Below are positions 1 through 8,500 of a stretch of DNA of 10,629 nucleotides, piece after piece (positions within the stretch are counted from its first letter, which is position 1; each line of letters opens with the position of its first letter). This stretch comes from Dysgonamonadaceae bacterium. GTDB lineage: Bacteria; Bacteroidota; Bacteroidia; Bacteroidales; Azobacteroidaceae. A model generated the notes under the pieces. That model searched no databases. It was not told the DNA's origin and saw only the letters and a list, made by a program, of their open reading frames with translations. The stretch spans positions 1 through 10,629 of the forward strand of contig JAIRRK010000210.1 in the NCBI GenBank assembly GCA_031256015.1, given 5' to 3'. A program made the translations under genes and the position numbers.

Positions 1-63
1 TCAAAAAGGCATAAGTTTAATTCTTTTGCCCGAATCAATATCCGAAAATCGAGATAGCTTACA
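1..63. other. Left edge, unresolved end of the neighbouring region
   Basis: This short stretch precedes the terminator. On the plus strand one frame is open from base 1 and stops at TAG (55-57), seven bases before the terminator stem. It could be the last 18 codons of a convergent gene. Another frame stops at 12-14, and a third runs through the terminator, which argues against it. None of these tails has a recognisable motif, so I cannot say which, if any, is coding. Confidence 0.3.
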
Positions 64-99
64 ACAAAAAAGGCCTGCAAATCTGCAAGCCTTTTTTGT
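64..99. terminator. Bidirectional intrinsic terminator
   Basis: A near-perfect inverted repeat: A64-C65-A(66-71)-GGC pairs with GCC-T(92-97)-G98-T99. One C/A mismatch (75/88) follows, then an inner TGCA/TGCA stem closing a four-base AATC loop (80-83). The six-A and six-T arms flank the GC-rich core, so a U-run follows the hairpin in either direction. It lies 22 bases beyond the stop codon of the minus-strand gene and most likely ends that transcript. The symmetry suggests it also ends a convergent transcript entering from the left. Confidence 0.88.
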
Positions 100-120
100 A
101 TATATGAAGTGCAACAATAC

Positions 121-2358
121 TTATTCTACAATGTAGATGGTTTTTGCTGAAACTTTTTTCGAAGCATAAATTGATTTTTCGATATATAAACCGGATGTAG
201 TCGGTTTCTTTCCTAATTGAATTCCTTGGATGGTGTAATAAACCGTAGCCACAACAGGGTCGTCAATTTCTTGAACAGGAATATTTTCAATGCCTACCGG
301 TTGATATTCACTTACTTTTGTAAGAATAAGTTCGCATCCGCCATCATCTAAAGTCCATCCTCCCACTTTCATATTCATAGCACCGGTAAAATCATTAAGA
401 GTATTTTCTTTAGTAGGAGATTCGATACAGTGTAATTGCCAGTTTTCTGTTGTTTTGAAGCGAGCAAAGTTGAAAAATGCACCCAAACCTGCTTCCTGAC
501 GAAGAACTTCTTGATTTGCAATCGTATCAAGTTCTGTTCCTCCGGCATCAATCACCTTGAATTTCTCCCAATCTCCTTCAAATCGGAAATAGTATGCACT
601 ATCTTCTGCTACTATTTCAGCTTGAGTATAGGCTTTTTGAATAGTCTCATTTCCCTCACCATCCGTAATTGTATTGTCTACAGTTTTTACGGCATGATTA
701 CCATAACTGCTATTAGCTGCTACTCTTTGGAATTGAATATAGTACCAAACTGGATTTGCGGCAGTGCTGAATACGGGAACGTCCGATTGTTTCCATTCTC
801 CCGAACCTTTTTCAAATAGTTGAACAGAAACTCCGGCGTTTGTTAAACTTGTTTCAATACTAAGTCCCGGTGCGGATTCTTTTTTAGCAACATATCCCGG
901 TATCGGATTTTCCGGATCCGTTCCTACATACTCATTCCAAACAATTCCGTATCCTCCATCTGAACGAAGTTTGAAACTGAATGTATTTTCGGGAGTGGCT
1001 GTTGAATAGAAAAGATTAATCGGAGTAAAGATTGGATCTCCGTTATCATCAACGCCGGTTTCTTCATCATCTGTATTATACACCAATTGATGTCCTAATT
1101 TGTTAACGATATTGAAAGAATCAACTGCACCGTCAACCGGTACAAATTTCCAAAGTTGAGAGTCAGTGTCTTCCGACATACTTGGGTAAGTGTCAACGGG
1201 TTTGTCTAAACCGCTATCTGTCAAATAGAATGCTGATCTTTTGTCGAAATAGATTGTGTACCAAACATCTGCACTGCTTGGAGCGATAGTCGGACTTGTT
1301 TTTACAGGTATAGCCGGCTTGGCCACTCCTTTTAAAGTAACTGTTTTCACAATGTCTTCAACTTCTCCGTTATCGTTTTCTCTTTTGGACTTAATAGTCA
1401 CGGTTGTTTCATATTCTCCGATTGCTTCCGGGGTGAACCAGACATCCAATTTTTCGCCGTTTCGGGAAGAAAGTACTCCTCCTCCTTCATTTTCAAGTTC
1501 TGTTTTCCATGAAAGACTTCTCGTAGTAACATAAAAGTTTTCGCTATCCCCGCAAGTAACGGTGATGTCATCAACCAAACTCAAAGTTCCCAACACTTGA
1601 ATAGAATCAGCTTTAAGGTTTTCTTCCTCTTCGAAAGTAACATATCCGAAGTCTATGAATTTGCCTATCTCCGCCTCGGGAGTAACAATTAAACCCGGAT
1701 CGTGGTACTCAATAAAGTAGAAAGAAGAGTTCGCCCCGTAACCCCATGTGCTTGTTTCAAGCACAACGCACCATTGAAAACCGCGGTTACCTTGGTGCAA
1801 AAATGCATACCTGGTATCACCATGCTCTGTTGGCCGAATGGTATAATACTGAGGAATCTCTTTGTAGCCGGAAGGGGCAGTAAAGCCTTCGTCGGTGTAC
1901 TGATTCTCCGTAGTGTTTTCTCTGATCCACCAATCTGTTTGAGGAATATCTTCAAAACAAGTAACAGATTGGTTTTTTTCGGCCCATGTGTACCAACTTA
2001 AGTAAGCCGAATTCTTATTTCCATTTACTTCCGGATTAGCTTCAGTTGCAAATTTACTGATGATACTGTAACTGCCATCTCCATTGTCTTCAAAACGGAA
2101 AAGTTGCCTATCCACATCTTCGATACTTGTAGCCATTGCATGCCTTCCGAAAACACGTAACCTTGAGTCGCTTTTATCCTCATTCTCGTATTGTTCTACC
2201 GTCCAGTAACGGTTTTCTCTGTCATCTCCGGATCCAAGCCCCCTCACATAATACCAAGGGCCTTTGTCGTCTTCAGAAACATTTGGTAATGCACTCTGTG
2301 CATTTACATACCCTAATGAAAGGATAAACGTTAGTAATAATAAAGTAATTTTTCTCAT
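121..2358 (-). CDS. Secreted modular protein with ricin-like repeats, an ASH-like domain and a Por-type tail
   Basis: I do not recognise a named gene. Residue numbers are from the ATG at 2358. Residues 1-20 are a signal peptide (MRK, a hydrophobic run, cleavage after VNA before Gln21). A module at about 33-220 begins G-P-W-Y-Y-V and has an R-Q-L-F-R-F motif. Residues about 226-350 resemble an ASH/HYDIN or choice-of-anchor-D beta-sandwich ('IDFGYVTF', later 'VWFTPEAIGEY' and a closing 'VTLKGVA'). Two more modules start near 365 (V-W-Y-T-I, then Q-L-W-K-F near 400 and 'FNIVNKLGHQL') and near 533 (V-W-Y-Y-I-Q-F). The W-Y-Y-I and QxW pattern suggests ricin-type beta-trefoil lectin-like folds, but this is inferred by eye. 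The last 40 residues ('YYTIQGIQL', 'GLYIEK') resemble the final strands of Bacteroidales C-terminal sorting-type domains. An in-frame GTG at 2364 would add two residues, but the ATG directly before the MRK signal start is preferred. The protein is probably exported and surface-bound; carbohydrate or host-polymer binding is speculation. Confidence 0.85.
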   Translation of the reverse strand: MRKITLLLLTFILSLGYVNAQSALPNVSEDDKGPWYYVRGLGSGDDRENRYWTVEQYENEDKSDSRLRVFGRHAMATSIEDVDRQLFRFEDNGDGSYSIISKFATEANPEVNGNKNSAYLSWYTWAEKNQSVTCFEDIPQTDWWIRENTTENQYTDEGFTAPSGYKEIPQYYTIRPTEHGDTRYAFLHQGNRGFQWCVVLETSTWGYGANSSFYFIEYHDPGLIVTPEAEIGKFIDFGYVTFEEEENLKADSIQVLGTLSLVDDITVTCGDSENFYVTTRSLSWKTELENEGGGVLSSRNGEKLDVWFTPEAIGEYETTVTIKSKRENDNGEVEDIVKTVTLKGVAKPAIPVKTSPTIAPSSADVWYTIYFDKRSAFYLTDSGLDKPVDTYPSMSEDTDSQLWKFVPVDGAVDSFNIVNKLGHQLVYNTDDEETGVDDNGDPIFTPINLFYSTATPENTFSFKLRSDGGYGIVWNEYVGTDPENPIPGYVAKKESAPGLSIETSLTNAGVSVQLFEKGSGEWKQSDVPVFSTAANPVWYYIQFQRVAANSSYGNHAVKTVDNTITDGEGNETIQKAYTQAEIVAEDSAYYFRFEGDWEKFKVIDAGGTELDTIANQEVLRQEAGLGAFFNFARFKTTENWQLHCIESPTKENTLNDFTGAMNMKVGGWTLDDGGCELILTKVSEYQPVGIENIPVQEIDDPVVATVYYTIQGIQLGKKPTTSGLYIEKSIYASKKVSAKTIYIVE

Positions 2359-2420
2359 AAACACATTTTTTTAAATAATTAAAAAACAAAATATTGGTTT
2401 AAACAAAACATAAACTTCCC

Positions 2421-2453
2421 CAAAGGTAATGCATATTTGAACAAAAAAACAAA
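2421..2453 (-). promoter_or_regulatory. Bacteroidota-type promoter for the minus-strand secreted protein gene
   Basis: Read on the minus strand, TACCTTTG (2428 to 2421) matches the Bacteroidota -7 consensus TAnnTTTG exactly. A TTTG at 2453 to 2450 lies 21 bases upstream, the expected place for the -33 element. Transcription should start near 2413-2416, giving an AT-rich leader of about 55 bases with no Shine-Dalgarno sequence before the ATG at 2358. It is the only good -7 match I found on this strand in the intergenic region. Confidence 0.72.
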
Positions 2454-2516
2454 ATTTTTGATAGAATCTATTTGTTTTCTTATTTTTTGTTTCTATTTTC
2501 AACCCGAAATGAATTG

Positions 2517-2567
2517 TCATGCCTGAAATCAGGCCAAAAAATCAAGGTCAAAAATCATGCCTGAAAT
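2517..2567. repeat. 13-base direct repeat, two copies, in the divergent intergenic region
   Basis: TCATGCCTGAAAT occurs at 2517-2529 and again at 2555-2567, a 38-base period. The first copy continues into a perfect inverted repeat, GCCTGA-AA-TCAGGC (2521-2534). The second continues into TCATG(2555-2559)...CATGA(2569-2573) and the ten-base palindrome ATTCATGAAT (2566-2575). The cluster sits between the two divergent promoters, roughly 65 bases upstream of the minus-strand promoter and 130 upstream of the plus-strand one. An operator for a dimeric regulator is a possible reading; none is demonstrated. Confidence 0.55.
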
Positions 2568-2702
2568 TCATGAATGATGTAATGACGGAAACAAGCGATA
2601 TTTATCTCCGATTCGATTTATTTTTACTCATGGAATACAGCCTTCGGGATACGTTAAAATGAAAAGAATATGTTAATTTTTCAAGGAGTTATTTTGTTTC
2701 GC

Positions 2703-2732
2703 TTTGAAATTAAGAAATCTTGTTTATCTTTG
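2703..2732 (+). promoter_or_regulatory. Bacteroidota-type promoter for the FAS1-susC-susD operon
   Basis: TATCTTTG at 2725-2732 matches the -7 consensus TAnnTTTG. TTTG at 2703-2706 lies 18 bases upstream, close to the usual 19-21 for the -33 element. The expected start of transcription is about 2737-2740, which would leave an untranslated leader of about 170 bases before the FAS1 gene. No other convincing -7 match was found on this strand up to 2911, and none in the short gaps between the operon genes. Confidence 0.68.
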
Positions 2733-2737
2733 TAAAA

Positions 2738-2911
2738 AAATGTGCAAGGCGTTTCTGATTTGAAATTCGTTTGTCAATTAAGGGAATCAAGAAGAGGGTC
2801 TTGCGTATATTTTGCTTGAAAATTCAGGAAAAGCAATGTTTCCTAAAAACGAGTACGAATTTTGTGTTAAAACTATAAATTAATTATAATAACCCTAAAA
2901 TTTAATAATGG
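2738..2911 (+). promoter_or_regulatory. Long 5' leader of the operon
   Basis: This is the predicted untranslated leader, bounded by the inferred transcription start and the FAS1 start codon. It contains a small inverted repeat, AGGAAA (2826-2831) with TTTCCT (2839-2844) around a seven-base loop. It also holds a tiny open frame of seven codons plus stop (2740-2763) beginning almost at the predicted start site. An out-of-frame ATG at 2908 overlaps the real start in ATGGATGG and stops after eight codons. There is no poly-T tract after the hairpin, so it is not an obvious terminator. A regulatory role is possible but unproven. Confidence 0.35.
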
Positions 2912-5491
2912 ATGGAAAAGAAAATTTTGATTAAGTACATACTGATCGCATCCTTTTTTGTGTTTAACGGTATATTCTTTACTTCGTGTAAGGATGACTA
3001 CAAATTAGATGATGAAGAGCCACCAAGAGACATATTGGCTCCGAGTATTTACTATTACCTAGAAGAAAAGGGAACTTTCAAAAATTTTCTCCGTCTTGCA
3101 GATGAAATTGAGGTGCAAGGAGGGGGAAAATATTCGGAAGTTTTGAAAAAAACAGGAAGTAAAACAGCTTTCGTAGCTGATGATGCTGCCTTTGAACGCT
3201 TTTATAACTCCAACAACGATTGGGGCGTAAGTAAATTCGAAGATTTCAGTGACGCTCAGCGTAGGATGGTTTTATTTTCGGCAATGATTGACGATGCCTA
3301 TTCTTTGGCGCAATTATCAAGTTCTCCCGGCGCAGGGGGGGCTACCGTTGAAGGAGAAGTCATGAGAAAAGCTGTGAGTTTGAACGTTTTGGACTCTGTC
3401 CCTTACGAAGGGGGGAGCAACATTCCATCCAAAAATAAATATTGGGAACGTTTCAAAGGTGAGGTTCATACCGGAATTCACGTGTTAAAAGACAATTCGG
3501 TTCCTTCCATTGTCTATTTCCTTCCGGCTTTCCTGAAATCAAAAAATATCACCGATACAGATTTTAAGTACATTAGTCAAAAATCAAGAACGGAAGATGA
3601 AGCTTTTGTATATAATCTAAGAGTTTCTTCTGCCGACAATTTCTGTAAGAATGGTTATGTGAACATCATGGAAGAATTATTGATTCCTCAGGATAATATG
3701 GCTGAATTCCTTCGCAAAAACGAAAATACGCAATTATTCAGTAGTTTTATTGAACGTTTTTCGGCTCCATATTACGATCATTCTTTAACGTTGGCCTATA
3801 GGAATCTTCACCCCGAATTTACCGACTCTATTTTCGTCAAACGCTTTTTTACACAAGACGGAACTGAAGAAACTCTTGACCCGTTCGGAAATAAGATTGT
3901 TTCGTTTTTGTCATTTGATCCGGGAAAAAATAATTACAGAGCCGGAACAAAAAGTATGCAAGCCGATATGGGTGTTATGTTTATTCCGACAGACGACGTG
4001 TTGAATGCCTATTTTAACGAAGGAGAGGGTGCTTTCTTGAAAAGACGTTATGGATCATGGGAAAATGTACCGGACAATGTGTTGCTTAATTTAGTTAATA
4101 ACCACATGAAACCGTCTTTCCTTGCGGCACTTCCGAGCCAGTTTAACGAATTGGCCGATAAAATGGGAAATCCGATGGGAGTCGATCCGAGTCACATTAC
4201 CGGTACCAAAATATGTAGTAACGGTGTTCTTTATATGGTTGATAAGGTATATCCTCCAACGGAATATATTGCAGTAACCGCTCCGGTTTCTCTAAGTGAA
4301 AATACCCGAATCATGGACTGGGCAATTAATAAATTGGAATTTGATCTTTACTTGCTTTCTATGGAGCGGGAAGAAGATGAACGAGGCGAATTGGTAATCA
4401 GTAATCCTTTCAGTTTGTTCATTCCTACCGATGATGTTCTAAACAATTATACTGATCCGGTTTCTTTGGGAAAGAATACTAACGAAAAATGGAAATTCTT
4501 CTACAATGAATCTACGTCCGCTGTCAATGCCGTAGTTTATAGCGGAGTAGAGCCTTACGATAGTTTGAGAACCATTACGGCAGAGGATGCTATCAAAAAT
4601 CGTCTTCTCGACATTCTTGATAATCACATTGTTGTAGGTCCTCTTGATGCCAATACAAAATATTATAGAACAAAAGGAAACGCCACTCTTAAAATCAATT
4701 ATGCAGGTCCTGCAGGGGCAACTAAAGTACAAGGCGGTTCTAATATCGAAGAAAATGTGGTTGCCGATGTAACAGAGGAATTTGATATGCTTGGCACAGG
4801 AAACGGAATCACTTACTTTGTTAATAAAGTTCTGGATCCGCCACTGAAAACCATTGAGCAAATTATGGAGGATAGAAATAAGTATCCTGAGTTTGGTTCC
4901 TTTTTTGATTTGTGTATAGCAGCAAAAGAATATGAAGTTGAAGGTGAAAAATTTGCGGGAAGTATTTTCAGCATAGATAATAAATTCCCGGGTATAGGTC
5001 AATCAGTTACTTTCTTCAATACGTATCACTATACCATTTATATTCCGACCAATGAAGCTATCGCAAAAGCAAAGCAACAAGGATTGATTAAAGATTGGGA
5101 CGAGATTGATGCTATGATTGCAACGAAAGATCAACAAGGAAAAGAAGCTCAAAAACTCTATGATTTCTTGCGTTATCACTTCCAAGATAATTCGGTTTAT
5201 TATTCAAACTATACTTCCAAAGAATTTGAGACAGCCGCTTTGAACAAAGATATACGTAAATTCCGTAAAGTGAGAGTGGTGCATGATGCCGCCGGCTTTA
5301 GATTATATTCGGAAGGAAATGAAGAATTTTCTAAAGAAAATCCGGACCCGGCAAAAAGTTCGGCTGAGGTAAAAGGTATCTATAATATTATGGCAAGAGA
5401 TGTGAAGTTTAATGAACAGAAAACAAGAATAGAAACTTCTTCTTTTGCAGTTATTCATCAAATTGATAAAGTTTTGGATTTCAATAAATAA
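2912..5491 (+). CDS. Large surface lipoprotein with four fasciclin (FAS1) domains
   Basis: Residues 1-25 form a lipoprotein signal ending F-T-S before Cys26. The next residues, K-D-D-Y-K-L-D-D-E-E, fit the Lys/Gln-then-acidic export signal that sends Bacteroidota lipoproteins to the cell surface. Four FAS1-type H1 motifs are visible: T-A-F-V-A-D-D at 85-91, F-I-P-T-D-D at 357-362, F-I-P-T-D-D at 503-508 and Y-I-P-T-N-E at 710-715. Each is followed by a domain-closing strand: 'GYVNIMEELLIP' near 248, 'GVLYMVDKVYPP' near 438, 'GITYFVNKVLDPP' near 632, and 'VIHQIDKVLDF' at the extreme C-terminus. The first and fourth domains look divergent, and the first is the longest. FAS1 domains generally mediate adhesion or ligand binding. 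Encoded first in the operon and 10 bases before susC, this is probably an accessory surface binding partner of the transporter. The start is the ATG leading directly into M-E-K-K and the signal helix; no Shine-Dalgarno sequence is present. Confidence 0.92.
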   Translation: MEKKILIKYILIASFFVFNGIFFTSCKDDYKLDDEEPPRDILAPSIYYYLEEKGTFKNFLRLADEIEVQGGGKYSEVLKKTGSKTAFVADDAAFERFYNSNNDWGVSKFEDFSDAQRRMVLFSAMIDDAYSLAQLSSSPGAGGATVEGEVMRKAVSLNVLDSVPYEGGSNIPSKNKYWERFKGEVHTGIHVLKDNSVPSIVYFLPAFLKSKNITDTDFKYISQKSRTEDEAFVYNLRVSSADNFCKNGYVNIMEELLIPQDNMAEFLRKNENTQLFSSFIERFSAPYYDHSLTLAYRNLHPEFTDSIFVKRFFTQDGTEETLDPFGNKIVSFLSFDPGKNNYRAGTKSMQADMGVMFIPTDDVLNAYFNEGEGAFLKRRYGSWENVPDNVLLNLVNNHMKPSFLAALPSQFNELADKMGNPMGVDPSHITGTKICSNGVLYMVDKVYPPTEYIAVTAPVSLSENTRIMDWAINKLEFDLYLLSMEREEDERGELVISNPFSLFIPTDDVLNNYTDPVSLGKNTNEKWKFFYNESTSAVNAVVYSGVEPYDSLRTITAEDAIKNRLLDILDNHIVVGPLDANTKYYRTKGNATLKINYAGPAGATKVQGGSNIEENVVADVTEEFDMLGTGNGITYFVNKVLDPPLKTIEQIMEDRNKYPEFGSFFDLCIAAKEYEVEGEKFAGSIFSIDNKFPGIGQSVTFFNTYHYTIYIPTNEAIAKAKQQGLIKDWDEIDAMIATKDQQGKEAQKLYDFLRYHFQDNSVYYSNYTSKEFETAALNKDIRKFRKVRVVHDAAGFRLYSEGNEEFSKENPDPAKSSAEVKGIYNIMARDVKFNEQKTRIETSSFAVIHQIDKVLDFNK

Positions 5492-5501
5492 ATCATAAGA
5501 A

Positions 5502-8500
5502 ATGAAACAAAAATTGATATATATATTACTGATTGGATGCTTTGCAATTTGCCAATCTGTACTTGCCCAATCGGGGGGAGAAATGATGCGAGGTAGAGTT
5601 ACTACCGATAACGGAGAAGCTTTGATGTCTGTTCAGGTTTTAGAAATAGACAAAAGCAACCGTGTGGTAGGTAATACAACGACAGATATGAACGGAGATT
5701 TTGTGCTGAAAATTTATAGTACCGAAAACCAAGTGAGATTTAATTATATAGGTTTTCGTGTGGAAACTTATCCAATCGGCACAAGACGTTCTTTCAATAT
5801 CGTTTTGAGAGATGAAAATGTGCTGGAAGCGGTAGTCGTTCAGGCCCAAAGACTTACCTCAATTGGAACTTTGGAAATTCCGGAGAATCAAATCAGTGTT
5901 GCTGTACAAAAGATTAACACAAAAGATTTTGAAGGTATTCAGGTTACTTCTATTGACGATGCTTTACAAGGACAAATATCCGGTTTGGATATTATTTCAT
6001 CAGGAGACTTGGGGAAAAAAGCATCCATGCGTATTCGGGGTACATCTTCGATTAACTCCAATGTCGATCCCTTGATTGTAGTCAATGATATTCCGAGAGA
6101 AGACATCAGTGTTAGAGAAAGTGGAATTGACGTTAATTCGGCGAATGAAGATCAATTTGCCGAGTTATTAAGTTTGAATCCGGATGATATTGCCGAAATT
6201 CAAGTATTTAAAGATGCTGCTTCAACTGCGCAATGGGGTTCCCGAGGTGCGAATGGAGTTATTTCCATTAAAACCAAAAAAGGAGCAACCGGTCCTACCC
6301 GGGTTGATTATACCTATAAGTTTTCCGGTTCAAAACAACCGACCGGGTTGAAAATGTTGAATGGAGATGATTATACGATGATGATGAAACAAGCTCTATT
6401 TAATCCGCGATTGGATAATTCGGACTCCAATATCCATGAATTTAACTATGATACAAGTTGGTCGGAATATCCTTATTACAGTGCCAATACCGATTGGAGA
6501 AAAGCTGTTATTCAAACAGGAAATACACACGATCATTATCTGGCGATTTCAGGAGGTGGTGAAAAAGCTACTTTCCGGGTAACAGGAGGTTATATGACTC
6601 AGAGAGGAACCGTAATCGGACAATCTCTTGATCGACTTACCTCAATGATGGACTTGAATTATTACGTATCTGATCGGATTACATTTACTTCGGAATTTTC
6701 GTTTACTTATACTGATAACGATAGAAACTGGACAGATGGAGGTTCAATGTTGGATATAGCCTATAAGAAAATGCCTAACTTGGCTATTTATAATAAAGAC
6801 AAGGACGGAAATGATATGAACAGTTATTACAATGTTCCGGATGGATCTTCGCATTTACAGTCTCAGAAGGATCTTCGTAATCCTGTTGCCGTAGCCCGAT
6901 TAGCAACCAATAATCTGAAATCATATAGCGTTCAACCTGTTTTACGTTTGCGATATAAGATATTGGATAGAGAACAAGGCGATAATACTTCTTTGGATTA
7001 CAATGTTTTGGTTTCATTTAACATGCGTAATACCCGAACAAGAAAATATTTGCCCAGAGAGGTGTCTTCCAAAGTTTGGAACGATGAAAATGTAAATAAA
7101 GCTTCCAACATCGATGATGAAAACTTTACTGTTCAAACGGAAAACTCTTTGTCTTGGAAGCCTTATTTGGGAGACGACCAATCATTGATAGTGAATGGAA
7201 CCCTGCAAACTTCTTCAGGAAACTCAAATTCTCAAGAGATACTTGCTTATGGATTCCCATCAAGTGAGATAACCAATCCGACCGCTCAAGGAGTATTGAA
7301 AGAAATTAAGAGTAGTATAGGGCAAAATCGTTCTTTAGGGATGTTGGCTCGTGTCCATTATTCTTTAAAAGAAAGATATGTTGTCGGTTTGACTTACAGA
7401 CGTGATGGTTCTACTCGATTCGGCCCAAGCCATAAATGGGGAGATTTCCCGGCTGTTTCGTTAAGATGGAATATCTCGGAAGAACCTTTCATGGATTTCT
7501 CAGACGATTGGTTGAGCATGCTTTCTATTCGTCCAAGTTGGGGGATCACCGGTAATGCTCCGAATAGAGATTACATGCACTTTAGTAAATATAGATCTTC
7601 AAACAGCAGTTACGGGTACGGCGAGTACGCTAGTCCTGTTGTATATCCTGAAAATATTCGTTTATCCAATTTGAGATGGGAAAAAACAACCGGGATTAAT
7701 TTGGGATTTGATATCGGTTTTCGCGATAATTACTTTGTCGATCTCAACTTGTATCAAAATAAAACAAGAGATTTATTATTCGCAGATCCCAAAATTCCTA
7801 CATCTTCAGGGTACTCGAGATTAGCTTATAAAAATGCAGGAAGTTTGAAAAATGAAGGATGGGAACTTGCTTTCAGAGCAGAAAGAGTCCTTAACATAGG
7901 AGATGTTTCTTTCGATTTTCGTTTCAACTTGGCTAATTCCGTCAATACCTTACTTAAATTGGACGAAGACATCTTAAGTACATACAACAAACAGTTTGGA
8001 TATAAAAACCTTGATCCCAGAGATGGAAACGAAGGAACCGGCTATTTGCAACGAATGCAAGTAGGCAAATCGTACGGTTCGATATACGGATTCCGTTATC
8101 AGGGAGTATATCAATGGAGTGCCGATAGTTATAGAACTGCAGAAGCAAACAACGAAACGGCTCCTGTGGCTCGCGATGCAAACGGTAAATTCTTATTGGA
8201 TTCCAATGGAAATCCGGTTCCGATGTATTTCAATTACTACGAAGCGGAAAATGCTAACCGCTATGAGTTCCGTGCCGGTGATGCTATCTATGAAGATATC
8301 AATAAGGACGGAACAATCGATGAGTTGGATATTGTGTACTTAGGTAACTCGAATCCTTTGTTAAACGGAGGTGTCGGATTTACCGTTCGTTGGAAACAAC
8401 TTTCCGCCAATGTTTTCACTACTTTCCGATATGGAAATAAAATAGTCAACCGTTCCAGAATGGAAGCTGAAAGTATGTCAACGTTTAATAATCAAAGTAT

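Larger units (their letters stand above)
2359..2911. other. Divergent intergenic region, about 550 bases
   Basis: This region separates the minus-strand secreted-protein gene from the plus-strand FAS1-susC-susD operon. It contains one promoter for each direction (2421-2453 minus, 2703-2732 plus), a repeat and palindrome cluster at 2517-2575, and the long leader of the operon (about 2738-2911). I see no tRNA, rRNA or recognised riboswitch. The only open frame of any size is a 47-codon one at 2519-2662, which I do not accept as a gene. Confidence 0.7.

Noticed and set aside
436..819. Plus-strand open frame antisense to the secreted-protein gene (similar ones at 1256-1534, 1702-2001 and 2136-2327).
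   Set aside because: They lie opposite a convincing long coding frame with a signal peptide. Their products are low-complexity, cysteine- and serine-rich and without domain features, as expected for shadow frames.
2359..2364. Two-codon N-terminal extension of the secreted protein from an in-frame GTG.
   Set aside because: The ATG at 2358 opens directly into the basic M-R-K start of the signal peptide, and the GTG adds nothing recognisable.
2517..2580. CRISPR-like repeat array in the intergenic region.
   Set aside because: There are only two 13-base copies with a 25-base spacer, too short and too few for a CRISPR array, and there are no cas genes.
2519..2662. A 47-codon plus-strand open frame inside the intergenic region, with several internal ATGs.
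   Set aside because: It has no promoter motif or ribosome binding signal upstream, its start lies within the repeat and palindrome cluster, and its product has no recognisable motif or signal. Chance seems more likely, though transcription data could revive it.
2826..2844. Hairpin in the operon leader as a transcription terminator or attenuator.
   Set aside because: The stem is six pairs with three being A-T, and there is no following T-run, so intrinsic termination there is unlikely.
4439..5002. 187-codon minus-strand open frame inside the FAS1 gene.
   Set aside because: It is antisense to well-conserved FAS1 motifs on the plus strand, and its product is rich in Ile, Phe and Cys with no coherent domain. 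It has no promoter.
5502..5840. Possible STN or anti-sigma signalling domain at the SusC N-terminus.
   Set aside because: After the signal peptide the sequence passes directly into a carboxypeptidase-regulatory-like domain and then the TonB box and plug. No secretin/TonB short N-terminal domain fits, and no sigma/anti-sigma gene pair is visible nearby.
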